From contig JABBOY010000003.1 in assembly GCA_012927585.1 (NCBI GenBank), forward strand, positions 124,001 through 188,000: a stretch of 64,000 nt of DNA. Direction: 5' to 3'. A program made the position numbers and the translations under genes. The notes below the pieces were generated by a model, which was not told where the DNA came from, ran no database searches, and saw only the letters and a list, made by a program, of their open reading frames with translations. The stretch comes from Glaciimonas sp. (GTDB lineage: Bacteria; Pseudomonadota; Gammaproteobacteria; Burkholderiales; Burkholderiaceae_D). Below, piece after piece: positions 44,401-55,081 of the stretch (positions within the stretch are counted from its first letter, which is position 1; each line of letters starts with the position of its first letter).

Positions 44401-46353
44401 TTACTTGTCTTTGACTTCCTTGAAATCGGCATCGACTACATCATCTTCCGCCGGTTTTCCTTCTCCATTTGCGCTACCCGCACCTCCAGCTGCGCCCCCA
44501 GCAGCGGCGCCTGCTGCTGCCTGTTGCGCTTGCATGTCGGCATACATTTTCTCACCCAACTTTTGCGATGCGCTCGACAGTGCGGCTGTCTTGGCGTCAA
44601 TGGCAGCCTTGTCATTGCCCTTGAGCACTTCTTCGAGCTCCTTGATCGCAGCTTCGATCTGCTCTTTCTCACCGGCTGCGAGCTTGTCGCCGTACTCCGC
44701 TATTGATTTGCGGGTCGAGTGAACCAGAGCATCACCCTGATTGCGGGCGTCAGCCAACTCTCTAAGCTTATGGTCTTCTTCCGCATTCAACTCGGCGTCC
44801 TTGACCATCTTCTGGATCTCTTCCTCCGTCAAGCCGGAATTGGCCTTGATCGTGATCTTGTTTTCCTTGCCGGTCGCCTTGTCTTTTGCGCCGACATGCA
44901 AGATACCGTTGGCGTCGATGTCGAAGGTCACTTCAATCTGCGGCGTACCGCGGCCTGACGGCGGGATGCCTTCCAGATTGAATTCGCCCAGCGCCTTGTT
45001 GCCGACAGCAATTTCGCGCTCACCCTGGAATACTTTAATGGTGACTGCCGGCTGATTGTCTTCAGCGGTTGAGAATACCTGACTGAACTTGGTCGGAATT
45101 GTGGTGTTTTTCTGGATCATCTTGGTCATCACGCCGCCCATAGTCTCGATACCGAGCGACAGCGGAGTCACGTCCAACAGCAACAAATCCTTGCGTTCAC
45201 CCGACAATACCGAACCCTGGATTGCCGCACCGACCGCAACCGCTTCATCGGGATTAACGTCTTTGCGCGGCTCCTTGCCAAAGAATTCCTTGACCTTTTC
45301 TTGTACCATCGGCATGCGCGTCATGCCGCCCACCAGGATAATGTCATCGATATCGGTAACCTTGACGCCGGCATCCTTGATTGCAATGCGGCATGGCTCG
45401 ATGGTTCGGATGATCAACTCTTCAACCAGGGATTCCAGCTTGGCGCGGGTCATCTTCAGGTTCAAATGTACTGGTGCGCCGTTAGCCATCGCGATGTACG
45501 GCTCGTTGATTTCAGTTTGCTGAGTGGAAGACAATTCGATTTTCGCGCGTTCGGCAGAGGCCTTGATGCGCTGCAATGCGATTGGATCTTTTTTCAGATC
45601 CAGGCCGTTAATCTTCTTGAACTCGTCGATGATGTAATCGATGATGCGCTGGTCGAAATCTTCGCCGCCCAGAAAAGTATCGCCATTGGTGGAGAGGACT
45701 TCAAACTGCTTTTCGCCATCGACATCGGCAATCTCGATAATCGAAACATCGAACGTGCCGCCGCCCAAGTCGTACACGGCAATCTTGCGATCACCTTTTT
45801 CTGTTTTGTCCAGACCGAATGCCAGTGCTGCCGCAGTCGGCTCATTGATGATGCGCTTGACATCCAGACCGGCAATCCGTCCGGCATCCTTGGTTGCCTG
45901 GCGTTGCGAATCGTTAAAGTACGCCGGCACCGTGATGACGGCCTCGGTCACTTCTTCGCCGAGGTAATCTTCAGCGGTTTTTTTCATCTTGCGCAAGACT
46001 TCGGCAGAAATTTGCGGCGGCGCGAGCTTCTTGCCGCGGGTGGAAATCCAGGCATCGCCGTTATCGGCCTTGATGATCGAAAAAGGCATCAAACCGATGT
46101 CTTTTTGTACTTCTTTCTCATCGAACTTGCGGCCAATCAAACGCTTGACGGCGAACAGGGTATTGGTTGGATTCGTGACTGCCTGGCGTTTGGCCGAGGC
46201 GCCGACCAGAATCTCGCCGTCTTCCTGATACGCAATGATGGACGGCGTGGTGCGCGTGCCTTCGGAGTTTTCGATTACTTTCGGCTTGCCATTTTCCATG
46301 ACGGAAACGCACGAGTTGGTTGTACCCAAGTCAATACCGATAATTTTGGCCAT
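44401..46353 (-). CDS. dnaK: Chaperone DnaK (Hsp70)
   Basis: The product is 650 residues, the ATP-dependent Hsp70. [19 protein letters not shown] starts the actin-like ATPase; [18 protein letters not shown] and [13 protein letters not shown] are the phosphate loops. The [14 protein letters not shown] linker leads into the substrate domain, and the end [15 protein letters not shown] is the usual DnaK tail. A sigma-32-type promoter lies at 46399-46426, between grpE and dnaK. Confidence 0.97.
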   Translation of the reverse strand: MAKIIGIDLGTTNSCVSVMENGKPKVIENSEGTRTTPSIIAYQEDGEILVGASAKRQAVTNPTNTLFAVKRLIGRKFDEKEVQKDIGLMPFSIIKADNGDAWISTRGKKLAPPQISAEVLRKMKKTAEDYLGEEVTEAVITVPAYFNDSQRQATKDAGRIAGLDVKRIINEPTAAALAFGLDKTEKGDRKIAVYDLGGGTFDVSIIEIADVDGEKQFEVLSTNGDTFLGGEDFDQRIIDYIIDEFKKINGLDLKKDPIALQRIKASAERAKIELSSTQQTEINEPYIAMANGAPVHLNLKMTRAKLESLVEELIIRTIEPCRIAIKDAGVKVTDIDDIILVGGMTRMPMVQEKVKEFFGKEPRKDVNPDEAVAVGAAIQGSVLSGERKDLLLLDVTPLSLGIETMGGVMTKMIQKNTTIPTKFSQVFSTAEDNQPAVTIKVFQGEREIAVGNKALGEFNLEGIPPSGRGTPQIEVTFDIDANGILHVGAKDKATGKENKITIKANSGLTEEEIQKMVKDAELNAEEDHKLRELADARNQGDALVHSTRKSIAEYGDKLAAGEKEQIEAAIKELEEVLKGNDKAAIDAKTAALSSASQKLGEKMYADMQAQQAAAGAAAGGAAGGAGSANGEGKPAEDDVVDADFKEVKDK

Positions 46354-46398
46354 GATGTTTCCCTTTTAAACTGAATTACTAAAATGTGATTGTTATAA

Positions 46399-46426
46399 AT
46401 ATGTGGTGAAAAAGACTGTTTTCAAG
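46399..46426 (-). promoter_or_regulatory. Heat-shock (sigma-32-type) promoter of dnaK
   Basis: On the minus strand CTTGAA is followed after 14 bases by CCACATAT, close to the sigma-32 consensus CTTGAA-N13/14-CCCCATNT. It lies 46 bases upstream of the dnaK start. Confidence 0.75.
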
Positions 46427-46447
46427 CGTTTTTAACCACTATTTTGA

Positions 46448-47005
46448 TTATTTACCTTGCGCTACCGTGACTAGCGCGGGACGCAGCAAGCGATCCGAGA
46501 TCATGTAACCTTTTTGCAACACGGTGACGATGGTATTAGCTTCTTGCTCGGCCGGCACCATCGATATCGCTTGATGGCGGGCCGGGTCGAGTTTATCGCC
46601 CGACTTTGGCGCTATTTCGGTCAACTTGTTTCTGTCGAACGCGGTGGCAAGCTGCTTCAGTGTCATTTCAACACCTTCCTTGAGCGAAGCGATCGACGGC
46701 GTCTCGACTGTCAGCGCCATTTCCAGGCTATCCCTGACGGGCACTAGCAACTCGGCAAAAGCTTCAATGGCGAATTTGTGCGCCTTGCTGACGTCTTCCT
46801 GCGCGCGACGGCGAATATTTTCGGCCTCCGCCTTGGCACGCAAAAACGCATCCTGCATCTCGGCAATTTTGGCTTGCGCCGCCACCAGTTGCTGCTCCAG
46901 CGCCGCATCGTCGACAACTTGATCTGCACCTGCCGCAGCTTCCGGCCCCGGCGTCAATGGTTCCAATTGATCCATTTTTTCTGTTTCTTTCTCTGCGTTT
47001 TGCAT
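46448..47005 (-). CDS. grpE: Nucleotide exchange factor GrpE
   Basis: The product is 185 residues and releases ADP from DnaK. A long coiled-coil ([37 protein letters not shown]) is followed by the C-terminal beta domain with [29 protein letters not shown] 47003-47005 follows GGAGG. A near-perfect sigma-32 promoter is at 47050-47077. Confidence 0.95.
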   Translation of the reverse strand: MQNAEKETEKMDQLEPLTPGPEAAAGADQVVDDAALEQQLVAAQAKIAEMQDAFLRAKAEAENIRRRAQEDVSKAHKFAIEAFAELLVPVRDSLEMALTVETPSIASLKEGVEMTLKQLATAFDRNKLTEIAPKSGDKLDPARHQAISMVPAEQEANTIVTVLQKGYMISDRLLRPALVTVAQGK

Positions 47006-47049
47006 CCAAAGCCTCCGACAATCAATAACGTAATTTCAACACCCGAAAT

Positions 47050-47077
47050 AAATGGGGCTATCCCAATCATATTCAAG
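47050..47077 (-). promoter_or_regulatory. Heat-shock (sigma-32-type) promoter of grpE
   Basis: On the minus strand CTTGAA, 14 bases, CCCCATTT: an exact match to the sigma-32 consensus. It lies 45 bases upstream of grpE and would drive grpE and perhaps dnaK. Confidence 0.88.
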
Positions 47078-47162
47078 AGGAACGCCCCGTCCACGGCAAG
47101 CACGAAATTAGCGCAAACAAGAATACCCTGTCGCAAGTAATGTCATATTTTAATACATATAT

Positions 47163-47220
47163 GGAGTATGCATAAAAACACAGGTTATTACGCATGCATT
47201 CAGAGAGTTTTTAAAAATAC
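47163..47220 (+). repeat. GGAGTAT-type AT-rich element, degenerate copy
   Basis: GGAGTAT is followed by an A-rich run with AAAAACACAGGTTATTACGCATGC, resembling the copy at 18708 but without a clear central hairpin. It lies between the grpE promoter and the hemH end. Confidence 0.4.
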
Positions 47221-47231
47221 TGTCAATTTTA

Positions 47232-48338
47232 TTATGAAATTGCACCAAGGCGTTTCGATTCTGAACGGGCAATCGCGGCGGCGGCCTGTTGCGCCTCGCG
47301 TGAGGCTGCGGTGTTTGCGGTGGGCCAGCCGCTGGTATGTTGCAAAACGATATCGGCCAGCGCGTCCACCCACACCGTGGATTCGTTGAGGCAGGCAATA
47401 TAGTTAAATTCTTGCCCGCCGGCGGCCAGAAAGTCGTGGCGCGCTTCGATCGCTATTTCTTCCAGCGTTTCCAGACAGTCGCTGGTAAAGCCGGGGCACA
47501 TCAGGTCAACCCGCTTGACGCCTTCTTTTGCCAATTTTTGCAGCGTTGGCGCAGTGTACGGTTGCAGCCATTCGGCCTTGCCGAAACGCGACTGAAAGGT
47601 CACCAGATATTGCTCTTGCGTCAAGCCAAGCGCTTGCGCCAGCAGGCGCGCCGTTTTGTGGCATTCGCAATGGTACGGGTCACCCAAACTCAGCGTGCGC
47701 TTGGGCACGCCGTGAAAGCTCATTACCAACTTGTCCGGGCGGCCGCCGGCCTGCCAGTGCGCTAGCACCGATTGCTTCAGAGCATCGATATAGCCGGGAT
47801 AATCGTGATAATGCTTGATGAAGCGCAGTTCTGGAATATTGCGCACCTTCTGGTAATGGGCAAACACCGCGTCGAAAACGGATGCCGTGGTGGTAGCCGA
47901 ATACTGCGGATAAGCGGGCAAGACCAGGATGCGTTCGCAGCCGTCCGAGTGCAACTTGTCGAGCACGGCTGGTAACGCGGGGGCGCCGTAACTCATCGCA
48001 TACGCCACCTGCATCTGGTGGCCGCGTTGGCCCAAATACCCTTGCAGCAGTTTGGCCTGCTTTTCGGTGTGAACCTTCAACGGCGAGCCGTCCTTGGTCC
48101 AGATGGTCGCGTACTTGGCTGCCGATTTGCCGGCGCGCAACGGCAGGATGATGCCATTAAGAATGCACCACCAGACTATCCTTGGAATTTCGACTACACG
48201 GCGGTCCGACAGGAATTGCTTCAGATAAGGCCGCACCGCGGCAGCCGTCGGCGCTTCGGGCGTGCCGAGGTTGACCAGTACCACAGCGGTTTTAGGTATT
48301 GTGCCGTGCGTATATGACGGTTCTGTTTGAAAAGACAT
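47232..48338 (-). CDS. hemH: Ferrochelatase
   Basis: The product is about 368 residues and inserts ferrous iron into protoporphyrin IX, the last step of heme synthesis. [12 protein letters not shown] opens the protein; the catalytic histidine is in [18 protein letters not shown]; the C-terminal [37 protein letters not shown] is conserved. The start at 48336-48338 (MSFQTEP) is preferred to a frame beginning 24 codons upstream, though its ribosome site is weak. HemJ, the preceding pathway enzyme, is encoded at 63.4 kb. Confidence 0.94.
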   Translation of the reverse strand: MSFQTEPSYTHGTIPKTAVVLVNLGTPEAPTAAAVRPYLKQFLSDRRVVEIPRIVWWCILNGIILPLRAGKSAAKYATIWTKDGSPLKVHTEKQAKLLQGYLGQRGHQMQVAYAMSYGAPALPAVLDKLHSDGCERILVLPAYPQYSATTTASVFDAVFAHYQKVRNIPELRFIKHYHDYPGYIDALKQSVLAHWQAGGRPDKLVMSFHGVPKRTLSLGDPYHCECHKTARLLAQALGLTQEQYLVTFQSRFGKAEWLQPYTAPTLQKLAKEGVKRVDLMCPGFTSDCLETLEEIAIEARHDFLAAGGQEFNYIACLNESTVWVDALADIVLQHTSGWPTANTAASREAQQAAAAIARSESKRLGAIS

Positions 48339-48421
48339 GTCGGATGGTTTCTGCTGATGGGTTGAATGAATAACGTGCGTAGGATGGCTAAAACTCATCC
48401 TATACTCCATATCGAATTTAC

Positions 48422-48442
48422 AGGATGGGTTGCACCCATCCT
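48422..48442. repeat. REP-like palindrome upstream of hemH
   Basis: AGGATGGGT and ACCCATCCT enclose TGC. A worn copy (AGGATG ... CATCCT) lies 20 bases away at 48381-48401. Same family as 17575 and 32556. Confidence 0.7.
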
Positions 48443-48465
48443 ACTTTGCTAATTTTAAAATAGCG

Positions 48466-48526
48466 GGGGTATTTTTTATTACCGCAATAAATTATTGCGG
48501 TAAACGAGTGTTTTTAACGCATACCC
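48466..48526 (-). repeat. GGAGTAT-type AT-rich element, copy 4 with perfect hairpin
   Basis: Starts GGGGTAT and ends ATACCC, so both ends are inverted copies of the element terminus. The centre TTACCGCAATAA (48479-48490) pairs exactly with TTATTGCGGTAA (48492-48503). It lies between recN and hemH, 8 bases past the recN stop. Confidence 0.7.
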
Positions 48527-48533
48527 AGTGTAG

Positions 48534-50180
48534 TTAAAGTGCCAGCAGTTCCCGCGCATGTTTGCGGGTGGTGGCGGTAATTTCGATTCCGCCCAGCATC
48601 CGCGCAATTTCTTCTACACGATCTTTTGCGTCGAGTGCGTTGATGCGGGACAGTGTCTTGCCGTCCTGACTCGCCTTGCTGACCTCAAAATGCTGATTGG
48701 CTTGGCTGGCGACTTGCGGCAAGTGCGTCACGCACAAAACCTGTCGATCCTGGCCCAGGCGTTTCAACAGGCGGCCAACCACTTCGGCTACGCCACCGCC
48801 GATGCCGCTATCGACTTCATCGAAAATCAGTGTCGGCGTCAAAGTGGCGCTGGAGGTGATGACGGAGATTGCCAGCGAGATGCGCGCCAGTTCGCCGCCG
48901 GAGGCAACTTTGGCTAATGGGCGCGGCGCGGTGCCGGCGTGGCCCGCCACCAGGAATTCCACCTGTTCCAGCCCATACGCGGCCGGCTCGCATACGTTTA
49001 AACCCACCACGAAGCGCCCGCCTGCCATGCTCAAATCCTGCATCGCAGCAGTCACCGCGCCCCCCAATGTCTTGGTAGCTTTGGTGCGTGCCGTGGAGAG
49101 TTTTTGCGCCGCTTGCCGGTACGCGGCCTTGACTTTCTCTTCCTGCGCCCGTAGCGCATCGAGATCGCCGGCATCGGCCAACTGCTTCAATTGCACCGAC
49201 AAGGAGGCAAATTCGTTCGGCAGGTCTTCCGGCGCCACATGAAATTTGCGGGCAGTGGAATGCAGCGTTTCAAGCCGCGCATCGACCTCGCGCAGACGAT
49301 TCGGGTCCAGTTCGACCCGGCTCAGATAATCGTTAAGCGTAGAGACCGCTTCCTGCAACTGGATGCAGGCCGGTTCCAGCAATTCCAGCACCGGTTTCAG
49401 TGCAGCGTCGATGTCGGCCAGCTTGCCCAGTTTCTGGTTCAGGCTCGACAGTTGCGACAGGATCGGATAATCGGATTCGGAAATCGCGTTCAACGCCTCC
49501 TGCGCGCCTTCGATCAGGCTGGCGGCATGCGACAGACGACTGTGCTCGGTACTGACTTCGTCCCATTCGCCGGGCTTGGCGGCGAGTTTTTCCAGTTCGC
49601 CCACCTGCCACTCTAACCGCTCGCGCTCCAAAAGCACGTTTTTCGCATCTTTTTCAAAGGTTTCGCGTTGCCTGGCGACGCCGCGCCAGTCTTTGTATGC
49701 GATGGCAACATCACGCGCCTGCGGCAGCAAACCGGCTTGGCTGTCGAGCAACATGCGCTGCGCATCGGGTTTCAGTAAGGATTGGTGTGCATGCTGACCG
49801 TGAATATCGACCAGCATTTCACCAATTCCGCGTAATTGGCCGGCGGTGGCGGCGATGCCGTTGATGAAGGCCTTGGAGCGCCCCGCATTGTCAATCACGC
49901 GGCGCAGCAACACCGCGCCATCTTCACTTTGAAATTCGTTGGCATCCAGCCAGGCCGCGGTTTGTGGATTAACGGCGAACTCGGCGCTGATATCCGCCTT
50001 GGATGCGCCTTCGCGCACCACACTGGCGTCACCGCGCCCGCCCAAGGCCAGCGCCAACGCATCGATCAGGATCGATTTGCCGGCACCAGTTTCGCCCGTA
50101 AATACGGAAAAACCGGCGGAAAATTCCAGCTCAATCGCATCGACAATCACAAAGTCACGAATCGAAAGTGTACGTAGCAT
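48534..50180 (-). CDS. recN: DNA repair protein RecN
   Basis: The product is 548 residues, an SMC-like ATPase acting in double-strand break repair. Walker A is GETGAGKSILIDALAL near residue 30; the signature region with ASGGELARISLAISV and Walker B TLIFDEVDSGIGG are near the C-terminus; between them is a coiled-coil arm. In many relatives recN is LexA-controlled; no SOS box was recognised by eye upstream of 50180. It lies 74 bases downstream of nadK on the same strand. Confidence 0.95.
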   Translation of the reverse strand: MLRTLSIRDFVIVDAIELEFSAGFSVFTGETGAGKSILIDALALALGGRGDASVVREGASKADISAEFAVNPQTAAWLDANEFQSEDGAVLLRRVIDNAGRSKAFINGIAATAGQLRGIGEMLVDIHGQHAHQSLLKPDAQRMLLDSQAGLLPQARDVAIAYKDWRGVARQRETFEKDAKNVLLERERLEWQVGELEKLAAKPGEWDEVSTEHSRLSHAASLIEGAQEALNAISESDYPILSQLSSLNQKLGKLADIDAALKPVLELLEPACIQLQEAVSTLNDYLSRVELDPNRLREVDARLETLHSTARKFHVAPEDLPNEFASLSVQLKQLADAGDLDALRAQEEKVKAAYRQAAQKLSTARTKATKTLGGAVTAAMQDLSMAGGRFVVGLNVCEPAAYGLEQVEFLVAGHAGTAPRPLAKVASGGELARISLAISVITSSATLTPTLIFDEVDSGIGGGVAEVVGRLLKRLGQDRQVLCVTHLPQVASQANQHFEVSKASQDGKTLSRINALDAKDRVEEIARMLGGIEITATTRKHARELLAL

Positions 50181-50254
50181 GGTGGTACCTGGAGAATGTA
50201 AGACTGACTGCTGGATTGACGTGAAAACCGCAATTTAACGCAATTTAGCGCAGT

Positions 50255-51148
50255 TTAAGTTAACTGCCCTTCGGCGGATGGATATTCGTTCCAGTGCAAT
50301 TTTTCGCGCAGGGTATCGTAATAATTCCAGCCTTGCGGATGCATGAAGGTGATGCGGTGGGTGGAACGCTTGATATGGATACGGTCGTGCAGCAATATGC
50401 TGGCAAACGACTGCATGTCGAAGTTGACGCTGGTATCGCGGCCGCTGACGACTTCAATCATGATTTCACTCGAATCGGGTATCACAATCGGACGATTCGA
50501 CAACGCGTGCGGAGCAATTGGCACCAACACAATGCCGCCCAGGCTGGGATGCAGCAACGGCCCGCCGGCCGATAACGAATACGCGGTAGAACCGGTCGGC
50601 GTGGAGACGATCAAGCCATCGGAACGCTGGTTGTACATGAAGTGGCCGTCGACCTCGACCCGCAACTCGACCATGCCGGCGCCGGCGCCGCGCGACACCA
50701 CCACATCGTTGAACGCCAGGGCGGAAAAAATATTTTCGCCATCGCGCATTACGCACCCGTCCAACAGGCTGCGAAGTTCTATTTCATAGTTTCCTGCCAG
50801 CATGCCGGCCAACACCGGCAGCATGCCATCAAGCGGAATGTCGGCCATGAAGCCCAGCCGACCCTGATTAATTCCAATCATCGGTACGTCATACGGTGCC
50901 AATTGACGCGCGATGCCCAGCATGGTGCCGTCACCGCCGACCACAATCGCAACATCGGCATGCTGACCGATTTGCGCCGGCGTCATTGCCGCAAAACCGG
51001 CCAATTCAACATCGCGCGCGGTTTCGGCTTCCAGCACCACGGTATACCCTGCATCATCGAAAAAATGTGCAATCCGGGACAACGATTGGGCGATGCCGGG
51101 AGCCTGGGGCTTGCCTATAACAGCGATTGTTTTTGGCGCTAAAGGCAT
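50255..51148 (-). CDS. nadK: NAD kinase
   Basis: The product is 297 residues and phosphorylates NAD to NADP. The [11 protein letters not shown] motif has the catalytic aspartate, [11 protein letters not shown] follows, and [19 protein letters not shown] is the NAD-binding signature. It is divergent from the HAD gene and followed by recN; nadK next to recN and hrcA is a usual arrangement. Confidence 0.95.
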   Translation of the reverse strand: MPLAPKTIAVIGKPQAPGIAQSLSRIAHFFDDAGYTVVLEAETARDVELAGFAAMTPAQIGQHADVAIVVGGDGTMLGIARQLAPYDVPMIGINQGRLGFMADIPLDGMLPVLAGMLAGNYEIELRSLLDGCVMRDGENIFSALAFNDVVVSRGAGAGMVELRVEVDGHFMYNQRSDGLIVSTPTGSTAYSLSAGGPLLHPSLGGIVLVPIAPHALSNRPIVIPDSSEIMIEVVSGRDTSVNFDMQSFASILLHDRIHIKRSTHRITFMHPQGWNYYDTLREKLHWNEYPSAEGQLT

Positions 51149-51218
51149 ATTGAGTGGACTGGAGGTGAGTAAGGACGATATTCACAGATTAGACCATAAT
51201 TCAAGCATCACTTGAAGC

Positions 51219-51935
51219 ATGGGAAAGATAACGATTTTGAAAACGCCGATCAAAGCTGTGCTGTTCGACCTTGATGACACCTTGTGGCCGATCACCCCGG
51301 TGATTGAACAGGCTGAAAAAGTGTTGCACGAATGGCTGCTCAAGCACGCCCCGGCTGTAGCCGAGCGCTATTCAATCGACCTGCTGCGCTCCCGCCGGCA
51401 AGAACTGATGCACATTGAGCCACGTTACCAAATCGATCTCTGGGGCTTGCGCCACAAGACCTTGAGCGATGCCTTCCGCCAAGTGGGCGCGGATGTTGCC
51501 CTGGTGGACCATGCGATGGGTGTTTTTTCCACTGCCCGTAATGCAGTGACGCCCTTTGCGGATGTGCTGCCGGGGCTGGCCAAGCTCAACACGCGGCTGG
51601 CAGTGGGCTCGATCTCGAACGGTTTTGCCGATTTGCAAGCTATCGGCATCGCGCACCATTTCCAGACCTCGATTGCAGCACACCGTTTCGGCCGCGCCAA
51701 ACCCGACCCGCAGATTTTTCATGCGGCCTGCGCCGCCCTCGACATCCCGCCGCAGCAAGCGGTGTATGTCGGCGACGACCTGATGCTGGATGTCCAGGGT
51801 GCACAAAATGCCGGAATGCAAGGGGTCTGGATGAACCGTTTTGAGCGCCGTTTGCCCGAACAGTGCCGCCCGGATGCGGTCTGTACTACGCTGCACGAAC
51901 TCGACCACTGGCTGATTAACGCGATGGGCGCATAA
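51219..51935 (+). CDS. HAD family hydrolase
   Basis: The product is 238 residues of the haloacid dehalogenase superfamily. The nucleophile motif is VLFDLDDTLWP near residue 16, motif II SISNG, motif III lysine in RAKPDPQIF and motif IV VGDDLMLDVQGAQNAGM. An all-helical cap between motifs I and II marks subfamily IA. The substrate, probably a small phosphate ester, cannot be told. It precedes hrcA by 71 bases and may be co-transcribed with it. Confidence 0.88.
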   Translation: MGKITILKTPIKAVLFDLDDTLWPITPVIEQAEKVLHEWLLKHAPAVAERYSIDLLRSRRQELMHIEPRYQIDLWGLRHKTLSDAFRQVGADVALVDHAMGVFSTARNAVTPFADVLPGLAKLNTRLAVGSISNGFADLQAIGIAHHFQTSIAAHRFGRAKPDPQIFHAACAALDIPPQQAVYVGDDLMLDVQGAQNAGMQGVWMNRFERRLPEQCRPDAVCTTLHELDHWLINAMGA

Positions 51936-52006
51936 TATTGCCGGCGGCAACTGGTTAGTTGTAACCGCTGTTCCAATGTATCTATCTACTTGCTCCATAT
52001 AAACCT

Positions 52007-53026
52007 ATGCAATTCGATATTCGCGCACAAACTCTGCTCAAGGCCCTGGTCGAGCGCTATATCGCCGACGGCCAGCCGATCGGCTCGCGTGCCTTGTCGA
52101 AACTATCGGGGCTGGATTTGTCGCCGGCCACCATCCGCAACGTTATGTCCGATCTGGAAGAGATGGGCTTCATCGCCAGTCCGCACACCTCGGCCGGCCG
52201 GGTGCCTACGCCACGCGGCTATCGGGTCTTCGTCGATACCTTATTGACGTTGCAAGCTTTCGACGAAGCCGCGGTCGAGTCCCGGATGCGCACCACGCTG
52301 TCCAGAAAATCGCCGCAAAAAATCATTGCCAATGCCGCCCAAGTGCTGTCTTCGCTGTCGCAATTCGCCGGTGTAGTGCTGACACCGCGGCACGAATCGG
52401 TGTTTCAGCAGATCGAATTTTTGCGCCTGTCCGATAAACGGGTGCTGTTAGTCATCGTCAGCCCGAGCGGCGATGTGCAGAACCGCCTGCTACTAACGGA
52501 CGTTGATTACACTCCGGCGCAATTGGTACAAGCTGCTAATTACATCAATCAAAATTACGGTGGGCTGAGTTTCGATGAGGTGCGCGAACGGCTGCAAAAC
52601 GAATTGCGCAGCCTGCGCGACGACATGACGCGCCTGATGCAGGCCGCGGTGGAAGCCGGCAGCGAAGCGATGGCGGATGACAGCGAAGATATGGTGATCT
52701 CGGGCGAGCGTAACCTGCTGCACGTGGGCGATCTGGCGGCCAATATGAATTCGCTGCGCAAACTGTTCGACATGTTCGAGCAAAAAACCAGCCTGATGCA
52801 ACTACTCAATATTTCCAGCAAGGCTAGCGGAGTGCAGATTTTCATAGGCGGCGAATCGCAACTGATGCCGATGGACGACACCAGCATCGTCACCGCCCCC
52901 TATGAAGTCAACGGTCGCGTGGTCGGCACTCTGGGTGTAATCGGGCCGACCCGCATGGCGTATGAGCGCGTGATACCGATGGTAAACATCACCGCCAAAC
53001 TGCTGTCGCATGCGCTTAGTCAATAA
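52007..53026 (+). CDS. hrcA: Heat-inducible transcription repressor HrcA
   Basis: The product is 339 residues. The winged helix ([49 protein letters not shown]) binds CIRCE operators, and the GAF-like core follows with [21 protein letters not shown]. No CIRCE (TTAGCACTC-N9-GAGTGCTAA) was found by eye in this window, including before dnaK, grpE or hrcA itself. Its targets (probably groESL) should therefore be elsewhere, while dnaK and grpE here have sigma-32-type promoters. Confidence 0.95.
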   Translation: MQFDIRAQTLLKALVERYIADGQPIGSRALSKLSGLDLSPATIRNVMSDLEEMGFIASPHTSAGRVPTPRGYRVFVDTLLTLQAFDEAAVESRMRTTLSRKSPQKIIANAAQVLSSLSQFAGVVLTPRHESVFQQIEFLRLSDKRVLLVIVSPSGDVQNRLLLTDVDYTPAQLVQAANYINQNYGGLSFDEVRERLQNELRSLRDDMTRLMQAAVEAGSEAMADDSEDMVISGERNLLHVGDLAANMNSLRKLFDMFEQKTSLMQLLNISSKASGVQIFIGGESQLMPMDDTSIVTAPYEVNGRVVGTLGVIGPTRMAYERVIPMVNITAKLLSHALSQ

Positions 53027-53047
53027 ACTCTTCAGACACGCTCTATG

Positions 53048-53485
53048 TTATTTGGCGCGATGCGGGCAATCGGGCTTGATGCAATTGCTGTACAGCGCCA
53101 ACGCATGCTCGGCGATATGAAAACCGCGTTCTGCAGCGATTTTTTGCTGGCGTTTCTCGATTTCTTCATCGTAGAACTCTTCCACCCGGCCGCAGTCCAA
53201 ACAGACCAGATGATCGTGATGCGAGCCTTGATTGAGTTCAAAAATGGCTTTGCCGGTCTCAAAGTGATTGCGATTGAGTAATCCAGCTTGTTCAAATTGC
53301 GTCAATACCCTGTACACAGTTGCCAGACCGACATCCATATTTTCAATCAGTAATATCTTGTACACATCTTCGGCCGTCAGGTGGCGTACCGCGCTATTCT
53401 GAAAAATATCCAGAATTTTCAGACGCGGCAAGGTTGCCTTCAGACCGCTGGCTTTTAAATCATTTGGATTATTGTTCTTGTTCAT
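53048..53485 (-). CDS. fur: Ferric uptake regulator Fur
   Basis: The product is 145 residues. The winged helix with [52 protein letters not shown] is followed by the metal site [16 protein letters not shown] and a second cysteine pair near the end (CIKPDC). It represses iron-uptake genes when iron is plentiful. ATG 53483-53485 is preferred over an upstream one. It is divergent from bamE and converges on hrcA; the exbB-exbD-tonB genes nearby are typical Fur targets, though no Fur box was identified. Confidence 0.94.
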   Translation of the reverse strand: MNKNNNPNDLKASGLKATLPRLKILDIFQNSAVRHLTAEDVYKILLIENMDVGLATVYRVLTQFEQAGLLNRNHFETGKAIFELNQGSHHDHLVCLDCGRVEEFYDEEIEKRQQKIAAERGFHIAEHALALYSNCIKPDCPHRAK

Positions 53486-53623
53486 GGATGAAATCATAGC
53501 GTGGACTGACAATGCATGCATTCGGTGCGCATACTTGCGATGAGTTTAACAGCCGCTTCAGGTAAGATTCGTGCAGTTCTGTTTTATCATAGCGTGCTTT
53601 AGCACAATTGAATTGAGATACTT

Positions 53624-54223
53624 ATGCGATTGTTGCACCCCCCCCGCTCCCCATCTTTCCATGCTTTCCTGCTAATCGGTAGCGTGTGTCTGGCTCTGGC
53701 AGGATGCGCTTCCAAGAATCCGCTAATGGATGATGCGCCCGTTGCCCGGGCGAAGACAAGCGATGCGGCCCCGGGCCAAAACGCTGCGGCGGCGCCGCTT
53801 GACGCCGCCACCGGTACCCGGATCAGCGGCCCGACCGGCATGGCGCGTGTACTCGGCGTTTTCTCCCCCTACAGGATCGATGTTCAGCAGGGCAATTTCG
53901 TCTCGAAAGAAATGATAGCGCAACTCAAGGAAGGCATGACGCACGATCAGGTGCGCTTCGTGCTGGGCACCCCAATGTTGAGCGATATTTTCCACGACGA
54001 CCGCTGGTATTATCCATTCCGAATTCAGAAGGGCAACGGCGAAGTCACCGCCAGCCGCGTGACTGTGTACTTCAAGGACAATCTGGTGGAACGCTTCGAA
54101 GGTGGCGATTTGCCGACCGAAGAGGATTACCTGTCGCGCATAGCCGGCAGCGCGCCAAAGGACAAGGCGTCCGAAGCGGTTGCGCCCAAAACAGCTTCCC
54201 CCAGCGCCGCCGTCCCTCAATAA
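53624..54223 (+). CDS. bamE: Outer membrane assembly lipoprotein BamE (OmlA/SmpA)
   Basis: The product is 199 residues. The lipobox LALAGC (Cys near residue 26) gives a lipoprotein anchored in the outer membrane. The SmpA/OmlA domain follows: YRIDVQQGNFVSKEMIAQLKEGMTHDQVRFVLGTPMLSDIFHDDRWYYPFRIQKGNGEV. The C-terminal tail rich in Ala, Pro and Ser is longer than in E. coli. It is part of the Bam complex that inserts barrel proteins such as the porins at 34-37 kb. dapB follows after 15 bases. Confidence 0.93.
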   Translation: MRLLHPPRSPSFHAFLLIGSVCLALAGCASKNPLMDDAPVARAKTSDAAPGQNAAAAPLDAATGTRISGPTGMARVLGVFSPYRIDVQQGNFVSKEMIAQLKEGMTHDQVRFVLGTPMLSDIFHDDRWYYPFRIQKGNGEVTASRVTVYFKDNLVERFEGGDLPTEEDYLSRIAGSAPKDKASEAVAPKTASPSAAVPQ

Positions 54224-54238
54224 TTACCTGAAAATCGC

Positions 54239-55045
54239 ATGAACCCAATGAAAATCGCCGTCGCCGGTGCATCCGGCCGTATGGGCCGGATGCTGATTGA
54301 AGCCATTCACAACGCCGCTGACGCCACTTTAACCGGTGCATTGGATATCGCGCAGGCGACCGACATCGGCACCGATGCCAGCGCTTTTCTGGGTATACCG
54401 CGAGGCGTATTGATCGAATCCGATCTGGCCAAGGGCCTGGCCGAAGCAGAATACCTGATTGACTTCACCCGCCCGGAAGGTACCCTCAAGCATCTGGAAT
54501 ATTGCGCTGCGCACGGCATCAAGATGATTATCGGGACTACCGGTTTCGATGAGGCCGGCAAAACAGCAATCCTTGCCGCTTCCCAAAAAATCGCCATCAT
54601 GTCCGCGCCCAACATGAGCGTCGGCGTCAACGTAACGATGAAGTTGCTCGAAATGGCAGCTAAAAGTTTTGCTGAAGGCTATGACATCGAAATCATCGAA
54701 GCGCATCACCGGCACAAGGTGGATGCGCCGTCCGGCACTGCGCTGAAGATGGGCGAAGTCATCGCCAGCGCGCTCGGGCGCAACCTGGATGAATGCGCGG
54801 TATATGCGCGCGAAGGCATCACCGGCCCCCGCGACCCATCCTCAATCGGCTTCGCCACCATTCGCGGCGGCGATATCGTCGGCGACCATACCGTGCTGTT
54901 TGCCGGCATTGGCGAACGCATCGAAATCACGCACAAATCTTCCAGTCGCATAACTTATGCGCACGGATCGTTGCGTGCGGCGCGTTTTCTAGCCCATAAA
55001 TCCACTGGCCTGTACGACATGCAGGATGTGCTCGGACTGCGCTAA
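54239..55045 (+). CDS. dapB: 4-hydroxy-tetrahydrodipicolinate reductase
   Basis: The product is 268 residues, an NAD(P)H enzyme of lysine and diaminopimelate synthesis. [18 protein letters not shown] is the dinucleotide site, [10 protein letters not shown] and [15 protein letters not shown] follow, and [20 protein letters not shown] carries the catalytic histidine/lysine motif. The start could also be the ATG three codons inside. It is in the bamE operon. Confidence 0.95.
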   Translation: MNPMKIAVAGASGRMGRMLIEAIHNAADATLTGALDIAQATDIGTDASAFLGIPRGVLIESDLAKGLAEAEYLIDFTRPEGTLKHLEYCAAHGIKMIIGTTGFDEAGKTAILAASQKIAIMSAPNMSVGVNVTMKLLEMAAKSFAEGYDIEIIEAHHRHKVDAPSGTALKMGEVIASALGRNLDECAVYAREGITGPRDPSSIGFATIRGGDIVGDHTVLFAGIGERIEITHKSSSRITYAHGSLRAARFLAHKSTGLYDMQDVLGLR

Positions 55046-55081
55046 GAGACAGGCGCATGCCGATTTGGCCAATGACTGCCG

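Noticed and set aside
45301-46374. A 357-codon frame opposite dnaK
   Set aside because: Mirror of dnaK; composition artefact.
51930-52006. CIRCE operator upstream of hrcA
   Set aside because: Looked for TTAGCACTC-N9-GAGTGCTAA here and before grpE and dnaK; not present.
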